From: Streptomyces apocyni
GTDB lineage: Bacteria > Actinomycetota > Actinomycetes > Streptomycetales > Streptomycetaceae
DNA length: 64,000 bases
Assembly (NCBI RefSeq): GCF_009739465.1
Contig: NZ_WHOM01000068.1
Coordinates: 62,001 to 126,000 of the forward strand
Direction: 5' to 3'
Both the position numbers and the translations under genes were made by a program. How positions within the stretch are numbered: the first letter of the stretch is position 1; every line of letters starts with the position of its first letter. Positions 32,836 through 40,528 of the stretch are shown one piece after another. The notes beneath the pieces are model-generated. The model was not told the origin of the DNA. It searched no databases and saw only the letters and a list, made by a program, of their open reading frames with translations.

Positions 32836-34166
32836 ACGCCCGCCACCTCACCCAGCGCCTCAGCACCCAGCGCCTCAGCACGCAGCACCGCCGCACGGCG
32901 CAGGGCGTGCACGGTCGGATCGTCGAGCTCTGCCAGCTCGTCCCGGTCGCCCGACGCCTCACAGGCCGCCGCGAGCACCCCGGCCACCGTCGTCAGCTCC
33001 CCGAGCTCGCCCCGTACGGAGCGGCCGAGCAGGGTCACCGCGCCCTCCTCGCGGGCCCTGGCGCGGCAGTGGAAGGCCAGCTCGCAGGCGGCCAGGCACT
33101 CCGGGGCGTACGCCGCGGGCACCGACTCGACCGCGGCCGTCAGCTCCTCGGCCGGACGCTCCGGGTCGAAGGTCGTGCCGGGTGGCAGCGCGGCGGCGAT
33201 GTCCTCGATCCGGGTCAGCCGGGCCAGTTGGCGCCGGGTGACGGACAGCTGCTTACGGACGTCGACGACCGAGGCGGTCGGGAGGTTGGAGAAGTCCTTG
33301 GGGCAGACCAGCAGCACCCGATGGCGCACGCGGGGCAGGGGCGGGGGCGGGGGCGTGGCCAGGGGCGCGGCCGGGGTCCCGGCCGCCTGCTCCGCGACCC
33401 GCTCGGCGACCCGCTCCAGCGCCAGCGCGTACACCGCCGCCTGCCGGGCCGCCGCACCCACCTTCGCCGCGTCAGCCGAGCCGTCGATCATCGGGAACGA
33501 CTTGATCTCGATGACCGTCCAGTGTCCGTCCGGGTGCACCACCACCGCGTCCGGCTCCAGAAACGCCACCGACCCGGCGACGTCGAGCGCCAGCATCGGA
33601 TGGTCGAGCAGCGCCCAGCCCCCCGCCTCGGAGGCCTCCTTCAGGGCGAGCGCGGTACGCGCGGCCCGGCCCTCGGGCCCCACGGCCGCGAGGTCCGGGG
33701 TGGCCACCGCACCGGGCACCGCCTCGGGGCCACCGCCGACCCGCTCGTACACCAGGCGCAGCAGCTCGGCGCCGCCGTCCGCCTTGACGCGCGCCTCGAA
33801 GGCGTTCCCCCGGACGAACGCGAACTGCGACTGCCCGAACCCGGAAGGCGAGCCGAGCGCCGTCGCCAGTACGGACTTGTCGATCCCGGCGCCGTCCAGC
33901 AGCGCGCGCCGTCGGCAGCCGGGGTTGGCGGCGAGCGCGGCCAGCGCGCGGGCGTCCAGCGGCTTGGGCAAAGCCGCCGGGCCGCGCAGCTCAGCGAGCC
34001 GCTGTCGCAGCGGTATCGCTGGTGTCGCCGCTGCCGCCTGTCCCGCCGCTACCGCCTGTTCCGCCTGTTCCGCCTGTTCCGCCGCTAGCGCCGGTGCCGC
34101 TTCCGGCTCCGATGTCCGCGTCGGCGGGACCGCTGTCGGTCCCGCGCTGATGGGGAATTCGCTCAC
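32826..34166 (-). CDS. RecB/Cas4/Dna2-like PD-(D/E)XK nuclease with Fe-S cysteine pattern
   Basis: 446 residues from GTG 34166; a TTG at 34196 and GTGs at 34190 and 34187 are also possible. A low-complexity Ala/Glu/Gln N-terminus is followed by Cys84 (NPGCRRRALL), GNAFEARV, the catalytic LEPDAVVV (Asp206) and VIEIKSF (Glu220, Lys222), and QAAVY (Q-x3-Y, Gln242). At the end comes C-x3-C-x5-C (Cys357, 361, 367; ECLAACELAFHC). One early and three late cysteines form the iron-sulfur staple of AddB, Cas4 and Dna2 nucleases. First gene of a three-gene overlapping operon with an SF1B helicase. Its 5' end overlaps the PAP2 gene by about 176 bases. Confidence 0.85.
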   Translation of the reverse strand: MSEFPISAGPTAVPPTRTSEPEAAPALAAEQAEQAEQAVAAGQAAAATPAIPLRQRLAELRGPAALPKPLDARALAALAANPGCRRRALLDGAGIDKSVLATALGSPSGFGQSQFAFVRGNAFEARVKADGGAELLRLVYERVGGGPEAVPGAVATPDLAAVGPEGRAARTALALKEASEAGGWALLDHPMLALDVAGSVAFLEPDAVVVHPDGHWTVIEIKSFPMIDGSADAAKVGAAARQAAVYALALERVAERVAEQAAGTPAAPLATPPPPPLPRVRHRVLLVCPKDFSNLPTASVVDVRKQLSVTRRQLARLTRIEDIAAALPPGTTFDPERPAEELTAAVESVPAAYAPECLAACELAFHCRARAREEGAVTLLGRSVRGELGELTTVAGVLAAACEASGDRDELAELDDPTVHALRRAAVLRAEALGAEALGEVAGVCR

Positions 34167-34992
34167 CTGCGGAAGTCTCGCATCCACCACTGACAACCGG
34201 GGTCGAAGTGGCGGACGCGCTCGCCGTTACCGGTGCGAGGCGGGACCGCACCCGGTGGGAGAGCCGCAGCGCGGGCTTGGTGAGCAGCAGGCCGAGCCCC
34301 ATGACGGCGGCCCCCGCGACCGCGTCCAGGAAGTAGTGGTTGGCGGTGCCCATGACGACGATCGTGGTCAGCAGCGGGTAGGCGACGCCGAGCGTCTTCA
34401 TCAGCGGCGTACGACCGTGCTGCCAGAGCATCACCCCGCACCACAGGGACCACCCGACGTGCAGGCTGGGCATCGCCGCGTACTGGTTGGTCATGCCGCC
34501 CAGGCCGCGCGGCGCGCTCGCCTCGGCGCCCCACCAGCCGTACGAGCTGTACTGCGCCATGGTGTCGACGAAGCCATAGCTCGCGTCGAGCAGCCGCGGC
34601 GGGCAGGTCGGCATCAGTGTGAAGCCGACCAGGCCGATCAGCGTGGACACCATCAGCCAGGTGCGGGCCGCGCGGTAGTGGACGGCCCGGCTCCGGAACA
34701 GCCACACCAGGATGGCGGGCGTCACGACATAGTGCAGCGAGGCGTAGGCGAAGTCGGCGGGTATGCCCAGCCAGGGCTGCTCGGTGAAGAGCCGGTTGAG
34801 CGGGTGCTCGGCGTTGAGGGAGAGGGCCTTCTCGAAGCGGAGGATCGCCAGGCCGTTGTCGATGGCGGTGGACACGTCTCCGCGGACGACCAGCCGCCCC
34901 AGCGAGTACGCCACGTACACCACGGCGATCAGCGGGAGCTCGCTCCATACCCGAGGCCGCCCGTCGGCGTGCGGCACCCCGTTACGCGGCAT
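33991..34992 (-). CDS. PAP2-superfamily membrane protein (AUR1/inositol-phosphotransferase-like)
   Basis: 333 residues. Six membrane segments (LPLIAVVYVAYSLGRLVV; VVTPAILVWLF; LMVSTLIGLVGFTLM; LGVAYPLLTTIVVMG; AVAGAAVMGLGLLL among them). Phosphatase motifs AMPSLHVGWS (His) and NHYFLDAVAG (His, Asp) match the C2/C3 motifs of PAP2/AUR1-type enzymes that act on lipid phosphates or transfer phospho-head groups. The C-terminal 80 residues are soluble and end in Gly-Gly-Thr repeats; this part lies on top of the nuclease gene in another frame on the same strand, so one of the two ends may be over-read. Confidence 0.82.
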   Translation of the reverse strand: MPRNGVPHADGRPRVWSELPLIAVVYVAYSLGRLVVRGDVSTAIDNGLAILRFEKALSLNAEHPLNRLFTEQPWLGIPADFAYASLHYVVTPAILVWLFRSRAVHYRAARTWLMVSTLIGLVGFTLMPTCPPRLLDASYGFVDTMAQYSSYGWWGAEASAPRGLGGMTNQYAAMPSLHVGWSLWCGVMLWQHGRTPLMKTLGVAYPLLTTIVVMGTANHYFLDAVAGAAVMGLGLLLTKPALRLSHRVRSRLAPVTASASATSTPVVSGGCETSAGERIPHQRGTDSGPADADIGAGSGTGASGGTGGTGGTGGSGGTGGSGDTSDTAATAAR

Positions 34993-35248
34993 CCGATCGC
35001 TTCCCCTCTGTGTGCTCGGCGACCGAAGGCTGGTCGGGCCGGTCGTCCACCCTACGGGTTGGCGAGCGGGACGACGCCGCCACCCCGGTAGGCGTACGCC
35101 TGGAGCTTTGTGCGGTTAAGACGCAGAGATCGGCTGAGAGGTTGCGCGGCGGGCCGGTTGGCCACGGTGCGCGATGATGGGAGGGAGATGATGGGACGGA
35201 TGGGCCGCGGCCTGTCCACCTACTGTTCACACCCCTGGGAGGGGCCTC

Positions 35249-35845
35249 ATGGCACCGCGCATCCTGCTGGCCCGGCACGGACAGACCGCATGGTCGCTGG
35301 CCGGAAAGCACACCGGCAGGACGGACATCCCGCTGCTGGACGAGGGACGGCGCGGCGCCCGGCTGCTGGGCGACCGGCTCCAGGGCGCCCCCTGGAACGG
35401 CCTCCCGGACGTGGAGGTGCGCACCAGCCCGCTGCTGCGCGCGCGTGAGACGTGCGACATCGCCGGTTTCGGGGAGCGCGCGAAGGAGTGGGACACCCTG
35501 ATGGAGTGGGACTACGGCGCGTACGAGGGCATGGCGCCCGCCGATATCCACGCGGTGCGCCCCGGCTGGCTCATCTGGCGTGATGGCGTACCCGAAGGGG
35601 AGACGTTCGCCCAGTTCACCGCACGCGCGGACGAGGTCGTTGAGTGGGCCCGCTCGGCGGACCGCGACGTCCTGATCTTCGCGCACGGCCACATGCTGCG
35701 CGCCATAGGCGCCCGCTGGCTGGGTCTGCCGCTCGACTTCGCTGCCCGCATCCGCCTCAGCCCGACCTCGCTGTCGATCCTGGGCTGGGCGTACGGGGAC
35801 CCGGCGATCGAGTCGTGGAACGATACGGGGCACTTGGACGGGTGA
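35249..35845 (+). CDS. Histidine phosphatase family (phosphoglycerate-mutase-like) protein
   Basis: 198 residues, ATG after GGGAGGGG. RHG motif at residues 9-11 (LLARHGQTAW), Arg in RTSPLLRARETC, Glu in MEWDYGAYEG and second His in FAHGHMLRAIGARWL: the complete active site of branch-1 histidine phosphatases. The substrate cannot be named. It stands alone, with the PAP2 gene divergent upstream. Confidence 0.92.
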   Translation: MAPRILLARHGQTAWSLAGKHTGRTDIPLLDEGRRGARLLGDRLQGAPWNGLPDVEVRTSPLLRARETCDIAGFGERAKEWDTLMEWDYGAYEGMAPADIHAVRPGWLIWRDGVPEGETFAQFTARADEVVEWARSADRDVLIFAHGHMLRAIGARWLGLPLDFAARIRLSPTSLSILGWAYGDPAIESWNDTGHLDG

Positions 35846-35894
35846 CACCCCTCCCCGTCGGTCCGTTAGCCGGTTAGCGGTTCGGGGTTGGCGG

Positions 35895-37373
35895 TCAGGC
35901 CGTACGCGGCAGTGCCGCGTGGCGGGCCAGAAAGCCGTCGACCTCCGCGACCCGCCGGTGATCGGCCAGTACGCGGCTGGTGCGGGCCAGCATCGCCTGG
36001 ACCCGGGACGACTGGACCTCGTGCAGCAGGTCGAGGACCTGGTGCCCGGCCAACGCGGCCTCGTCCGGCTGTCCCGCGCGCGCCAGGTCGTCGGCGAGTT
36101 CCGAGGTGTACAGCGCGAGGTTCCGCGTGAAGTGCGGGTTCTGTAGCGCGGCGGCGTACCGGGCCTGCCGCGCCGCGCGCGGCCAGTCCCCGAGCGCCGA
36201 CCAGCACTGCGCCTCGAGCCCGGCGAGCTCGGCCTCTCCGTAGAAGGTCATCCACTCGGGGTCCGCGTCCGAGGCGCCACGCTCGAACAGGGACCGGCCT
36301 CGGGCCAGCGCCTGCCCGCACGCCCCGCTGTCCCCGAGCCCCGCCCAGCCGCCCGCCTCACGCAGCGCGAGCAGCGAGAGCAACCGGTCCGAACCGCACG
36401 CCTCGGCGGACCGCTGCGCGGCCTGGGCGACCCGTACCGCCTCGCGATGGCGGCCCGCGTCCCGGGCGAGGAAGGACATGTTGCAGAACGCGTGCGCCTC
36501 CAGGGCCGTGTCCCCGGCCATCCGCGCGGTCGCCAGCGCCTCCGCGTAGTGCGAGCGCGCGTCGCCGAAGCGCCCCGAGTCATGGGCCAGCCAGCCCACG
36601 GTGATGGCCAGTTCACCGGCGCTGGTGTGCAGCCGGTCCGCTGTGGACTGCCGGTACGCCCCCGCGTCGAGCAACGCGTAGGCGGTACGCAGTTCGGTCG
36701 CCGCCCGCTGGTAGAGGCCGTCGGCGCCGTGCCGGTCGTCCAGGAGCCGAATCCGGCGTACGGCCTCCTCCGCGGCGGCGGCCTCGGCGCGGCCCGCCTT
36801 GCCCCGGGCGCCTCCGGGGCGCGGGGCGGGGCCGGACGGGCCGGGACCGGACGAGCCGGGGGTCGCGGCTTCGGCGGCGCCGCCGCCTAGTCCGGCGGCC
36901 AGGCCGCTGAGGCCCAGCGAGGCGGCGGCCACGGTGGCTGTGCCGCCGGTCATGAACGCGCGACGCAGCACGTCGCTCTCCTCATCACTCTGTGTGCAGT
37001 GTGTGCTCTGTTCCGGGGCGACCGTGGCCCCCCACGCGTTCTGGAGCGTGGTGTGTGCGGGGGGCTCACTGGCAACGCCACGCGCCCCCCGTCCTCGTAC
37101 CGTCTCCCGTGGTGCGAACCCGAGGTCCATCAGCGTCCGGCCCGGGAACATATGCAGGAAGACCCGCTCGTACGCGTAGTTCGGGCAGCGGATCTCACCC
37201 GACTCGACCCGCCCGATATACCGCGCGTCACACGCGACGTGCTCCTCGATCTCCCGGGCCGCCCGGCGCACCACCGAGGCGAACTCCCCCGGTGAGAGCT
37301 GTCCGCGCAGCCGCCGGAAGGCGAGGTTCGGTCGGGGGGACCCTGCTGACGGTGCCATTCGTGACGACGCCAT
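35895..37373 (-). CDS. NsdA-like TPR regulatory protein
   Basis: 492 residues from ATG 37373, with GAGAGG 8 bases upstream. The N-terminal 80 residues are helix-turn-helix-like (RLRGQLSPGEFASVVRRAAR; ACDARYIGRVESGEIRCPNY). A hydrophobic Ala/Gly stretch (AFMTGGTATVAAASLGLSGL) and a Pro/Gly linker lead to about eight TPR-like helix pairs (GRFGDARSHYAEALATARMA; GRHREAVRVAQAAQRSAEAC) up to the end. This layout matches NsdA/NsdB, negative regulators of differentiation and antibiotic synthesis in Streptomyces. I cannot say whether it is the true orthologue of either. Divergent from the gene at 37643. Confidence 0.72.
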   Translation of the reverse strand: MASSRMAPSAGSPRPNLAFRRLRGQLSPGEFASVVRRAAREIEEHVACDARYIGRVESGEIRCPNYAYERVFLHMFPGRTLMDLGFAPRETVRGRGARGVASEPPAHTTLQNAWGATVAPEQSTHCTQSDEESDVLRRAFMTGGTATVAAASLGLSGLAAGLGGGAAEAATPGSSGPGPSGPAPRPGGARGKAGRAEAAAAEEAVRRIRLLDDRHGADGLYQRAATELRTAYALLDAGAYRQSTADRLHTSAGELAITVGWLAHDSGRFGDARSHYAEALATARMAGDTALEAHAFCNMSFLARDAGRHREAVRVAQAAQRSAEACGSDRLLSLLALREAGGWAGLGDSGACGQALARGRSLFERGASDADPEWMTFYGEAELAGLEAQCWSALGDWPRAARQARYAAALQNPHFTRNLALYTSELADDLARAGQPDEAALAGHQVLDLLHEVQSSRVQAMLARTSRVLADHRRVAEVDGFLARHAALPRTA

Positions 37374-37642
37374 GGCCACGGCCTCTCATGCGGTTCAGTG
37401 CCGGAGTAGTGCGGGTGCGGGTGCGGCCCGTGGACCGCCCCCTGCTCCGACGGAGCCTGAACGTACCGGCTGGGTCAGGGCCGCTATGCGGAGTTTGGCT
37501 ACAAACCGGAAATCTCACCCAGGTTCTGCCATGAACTGCCACTCAATGAGGCGGCGTACCGCCGTAGCTGTTGACGCGGTCCAGCGTTGAACCGTACGGA
37601 GAGGGGGCTACCCCGCGCCCTCTCGAGCGAGGAGGGGTTCCC

Positions 37643-38191
37643 TTGTTGCAGTCCGGAACGGAAAACGGCGGCGCCGGAGCGACGGCGGCACAGACGTCAC
37701 CCACAACGGCCTCGACCGCACAGCACGCCCCCTTGCAGGACCGTTCCGCCACTCCCGGCGGGGAGGCCCCTTTCGGCGGGGAGGCCCCTTTCGGCGGCGA
37801 ACCCTCGCACCCCCCGCACCCTGCGGACTGCGACGCTGGCTGCGGCGCTGACTGCGACCTGGTGACCGTGCCCGCCCGCCAGGGCCTGGAAGCGGTGGAC
37901 ATCCTGCGCCGCAGCGCGACTCCGGCCATCGGCCCCGTACTGCACGACGGCGGCTGTGACACCCTCGGCTTCCTGGTACCGCCCGGCACCGCCGACGCCT
38001 GGGACCTGCCGGGCAGCGCCTGCACCCAGACCTTCGGCGGCAACCGCCCCCACGACCCAGCGCCCCCGGTCACCGGGACGGGCTGGCTCCTCCCGCCCGC
38101 CGACACCGGCCCGGTCACGGACCCGACGGTGCTGCGTGCCGCCCTGGGCGAGGCGGCGCGCATCATCGAGGCGGCGGACCGCTGCCGGTAG
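37643..38191 (+). CDS. Cys-containing conserved hypothetical protein
   Basis: 182 residues from TTG 37643, 7 bases after GGAGG; a second TTG follows directly. The N-terminus is low-complexity and includes a perfect tandem repeat giving GGEAPFGGEAPFGGEP. A Cys-rich patch DCDAGCGADCDLVTVPARQG starts the conserved part, followed by DILRRSATPAIGPVLHDGGC and LGFLVPPGTADAWDLPGSAC. The later part resembles the N-terminal portion of actinobacterial DNA primase/polymerase-like proteins (the value-checking 'vlhdg..dtlgflvppG' region), but no catalytic set is present. Function unknown. Confidence 0.65.
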   Translation: MLQSGTENGGAGATAAQTSPTTASTAQHAPLQDRSATPGGEAPFGGEAPFGGEPSHPPHPADCDAGCGADCDLVTVPARQGLEAVDILRRSATPAIGPVLHDGGCDTLGFLVPPGTADAWDLPGSACTQTFGGNRPHDPAPPVTGTGWLLPPADTGPVTDPTVLRAALGEAARIIEAADRCR

Positions 38192-38256
38192 CGGGTGGGC
38201 GTACTTGCGCGCTACGGGACAATGGAAGGCGCACACGTACGAGGAGGAGAAAACCT

Positions 38257-38598
38257 ATGGCGGAGCCCGAGCGCACCGAGCCACGGCTGCGACCCGCACC
38301 GTTGCTCTTCGAGCCTGCGGAGGCCTCCGCCGACCCGGAGCACTTCTTCGACCTGGAGTCGATCGAGGACCCCCGGGAACTGCTGGCACGGGCCACCGAG
38401 CTCACCCACGCGTTCCGGACCGCCACCGACCGGTCCATGGAGTTCCAGGCCATCGCGGCGGCCCAGTTGGCCGACCCCCGGCGCTTCGACCGGCTGACGC
38501 CCGCGGCGATCGCGGAGCGGGCCGAGTGGACCGAGGACTACGCGAAGCGCATGGTCGAATTCGGCCGCGAGCTGCTGCGGGCGAACACCCCCGACTAG
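38257..38598 (+). CDS. Conserved hypothetical protein, 113 residues
   Basis: ATG at 38257 preceded by GAGGAGGAG. Acidic, helical, without membrane segments (EHFFDLESIEDPRELLARAT; LTPAAIAERAEWTEDYAKRM). The last 45 residues look like a helix-turn-helix-sized bundle. It lies 65 bases after the gene at 37643 and may share its transcript. Family not recognised. Confidence 0.75.
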   Translation: MAEPERTEPRLRPAPLLFEPAEASADPEHFFDLESIEDPRELLARATELTHAFRTATDRSMEFQAIAAAQLADPRRFDRLTPAAIAERAEWTEDYAKRMVEFGRELLRANTPD

Positions 38599-38843
38599 CG
38601 CCGACTAGCGCCGCGTCAGGCAGCGTTCACCCCGCGGTGGGGGATGGCCAACTGGGCCGCCGTGATACGTTCGACGGCGTTCCGTGCGCAGCTGCGACCT
38701 GAGGAGGTGAGACCGATCAACCCTGTGACAGATCGGGCCTCCCTCCCTTGCACGACGACCTAGCACGGTCGACTACGGCCAAGCACGGTCAAGCACGGCC
38801 TGGGGAGGGCCCGAAGAAGGCACCCCGAAAGGCCTGAACCGCT

Positions 38844-39632
38844 ATGCGCTTCACCTCTGCTTCGCCGTCCACGTCGTCTGCTTCGCCGTCCGAGTCGTCC
38901 TCCGACGGCGTTTCCGAACAGCTCTTCACCCTCGATACCGCCCTCAATACCGCCCTCGGCGAGATTCCTGGCGTGCTGTGGACGCCAGAAGGCGCCACGG
39001 GTACGCGCCCCCTGATCCTGATGGGACACGGCGGTGGGCAGCACAAGAAGGCCCCCGGCATCGTCGCCCGTGCGCACCGGTTCGTGGCCGAGTGCGGTTT
39101 CGCGGTGGTGGCCGTCGACGTCCCCGGCCATGGCGACCGGCCCCAGGACGAGGAGTACCACCGGATCGCGACCGAGAACCAGGCTCGCGTGGAGGCTGGG
39201 GAAGACCGGGCTCCGCTGATCGCTGAATTCCAGGCGCTCGTAGCCCGCCGGACCGTCCCGGAATGGCGGGCGGTCCTGGACGCGGTCCAGCGACTCGACG
39301 ACGTCGGCGCTGGCCCGGTGGGCTACTGGGGCGTGTCGCTGGGCTGCGGACTCGGCGTACCGTTCGTCGCCGCGGAACCCCGGGTCCGTGCCGCGGTGTT
39401 GGGCCTGGGCGGGGCGCTGGCATCAGCCGAGGCGGCCGCGCGGATCACGGTCCCGGTGGAGTTCCTGATGCAGTGGGACGACGAACGGGTGCCGCGGGCC
39501 CAGAGCTTGGCCCTGTTCGACGCCTTGGCCTCACCCGAGAAGACCCTGCACGCCAATCCCGGCAAGCACGCGGAGATCCCCCGCTTCGAACTGGACAGCG
39601 CGACCCGCTTCTTCACCCGCCACCTGACCTGA
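38844..39632 (+). CDS. Alpha/beta hydrolase (dienelactone hydrolase-like)
   Basis: 262 residues. A Ser-rich N-terminus (SASPSTSSASPSESSS) precedes the fold: GHGGGQHKKAPG for the oxyanion region, nucleophile Ser165 in YWGVSLGCG, Asp in LMQWDDERVP and His in NPGKHAEIP. All triad members are present. No export signal is clear. The substrate is unknown. The 245 bases upstream hold no firm gene but a GAGGAGG-led short frame at 38707-38763. Confidence 0.85.
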   Translation: MRFTSASPSTSSASPSESSSDGVSEQLFTLDTALNTALGEIPGVLWTPEGATGTRPLILMGHGGGQHKKAPGIVARAHRFVAECGFAVVAVDVPGHGDRPQDEEYHRIATENQARVEAGEDRAPLIAEFQALVARRTVPEWRAVLDAVQRLDDVGAGPVGYWGVSLGCGLGVPFVAAEPRVRAAVLGLGGALASAEAAARITVPVEFLMQWDDERVPRAQSLALFDALASPEKTLHANPGKHAEIPRFELDSATRFFTRHLT

Positions 39633-39753
39633 CACAACCGCGCTCCACACCTCGGACGCGTACGCGCTGGCAAGGTACTCCTCCGGTCGCGCGCTGTCCT
39701 GGTTTCCGGCAACTGTCGGCGACGAAATCCTTACCGGCGGTAGACATGTCGGC

Positions 39754-40398
39754 ATGTCCGCACCCCAGCGCGTCCGCCACGTCCACACCGCCGATGGCCC
39801 CACCTCCAGCGACCACCCCAGCGACCACCCCATCAGCCACCCCGCCACCTTCACCACCCCCGAAGGCCTGGCCTGGCTCGCCTCCGCCACCCCCTACCCG
39901 CGCAGCACGCTCGCGCTCTGGGAGGCGCGGCCGACCGCGCCCGTCGTCGTTCCCTGCGGGGTCGCGTACGACGTGGTGAGTGTGCCCGCGGTCTTCGGGC
40001 GGGTCATGCTCGACCGGTTATGGGGCGAGGGCCCGGGGACGGGGCCGGTCGCCGCCCGTCGTGGGCGGCTGCTGCTCTTCGCCGCGCCGGGTACCGCTCA
40101 GCGGCTGCCGTCGCTGCTGGAGTGGGAGGAGTGGAGCCCCGCCGTGCCGCTGCCGCTCTGCCACGGCGCCGGGGACGCGGTGACGGTCCCGCCGCTGGTC
40201 ACCGACCCGGACGCGGCGGCCGGCAGTCATCTCGGCTCGCGCTGGCTGGTCGCCCCTGACACCCGGCACCCGTGGCTGCCGGGGGCTGAGGCGCTGCTCT
40301 GGGCGGGAGTGCGGGCGGCTCGCGCCGCTGTGCATATATCGATTTTTCCTCGCCCGGATCAGGGTGCTAAGGTCTACGACGTCAGCAGGCGCCGCTAG
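39754..40398 (+). CDS. DNA primase/polymerase-like (prim-pol N-terminal domain) protein, stop inside tRNA-Lys
   Basis: 214 residues. The conserved part runs from GLAWLASATPYPRSTLALWE through CGVAYDVVSVPAVFGRVMLD to GSRWLVAPDTRHPWLPGAEA, the actinobacterial bifunctional primase/polymerase-like family; the catalytic Asp motif of active prim-pols is not visible. Codon 89 is TTA (40018-40020), so translation may need bldA. The TAG stop (40396-40398) falls in the acceptor/D-arm region of the tRNA-Lys gene, so the last three codons overlap the tRNA. Confidence 0.7.
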   Translation: MSAPQRVRHVHTADGPTSSDHPSDHPISHPATFTTPEGLAWLASATPYPRSTLALWEARPTAPVVVPCGVAYDVVSVPAVFGRVMLDRLWGEGPGTGPVAARRGRLLLFAAPGTAQRLPSLLEWEEWSPAVPLPLCHGAGDAVTVPPLVTDPDAAAGSHLGSRWLVAPDTRHPWLPGAEALLWAGVRAARAAVHISIFPRPDQGAKVYDVSRRR

Positions 40399-40462
40399 CT
40401 CAGTTGGTTAGAGCAGCTGACTCTTAATCAGCGGGTCCGGGGTTCGAGTCCCTGGCGGCGCA
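40389..40462 (+). tRNA. tRNA-Lys (CTT anticodon)
   Basis: Acceptor GCGCCGC with GCGGCGC, D-arm GCTC...GAGC, anticodon arm GCTGA-CTCTTAA-TCAGC with CTT at 40423-40425, T-arm with GGTTCGAGTCC, discriminator A. No CCA is encoded. TAAGGT at 40368-40373 could be its -10 element. Confidence 0.97.
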
Positions 40463-40471
40463 CAGACGGCG

Positions 40472-40501
40472 AAAGGCCCCTCACGCGAGTGAGGGGCCTT
40501 T
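40472..40501 (+). terminator. Terminator after tRNA-Lys
   Basis: AAAGGCCCCTCAC and GTGAGGGGCCTTT form a perfect 13-bp stem with a GCGA loop, 9 bases after the tRNA. It also lies downstream of the convergent protease gene and ends in TTT on the top strand. Confidence 0.93.
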
Positions 40502-40528
40502 CGTGTGCCCTGCCGAGCCCCTCCCCTT

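Noticed and set aside
31552..35091. 1179-codon open frame on the top strand
   Set aside because: It runs antisense to the nuclease, helicase-partner and PAP2 genes; its product is Arg/Ala/Ser-rich nonsense of the kind produced by third-position G/C bias, and the opposite strand has clear motifs.
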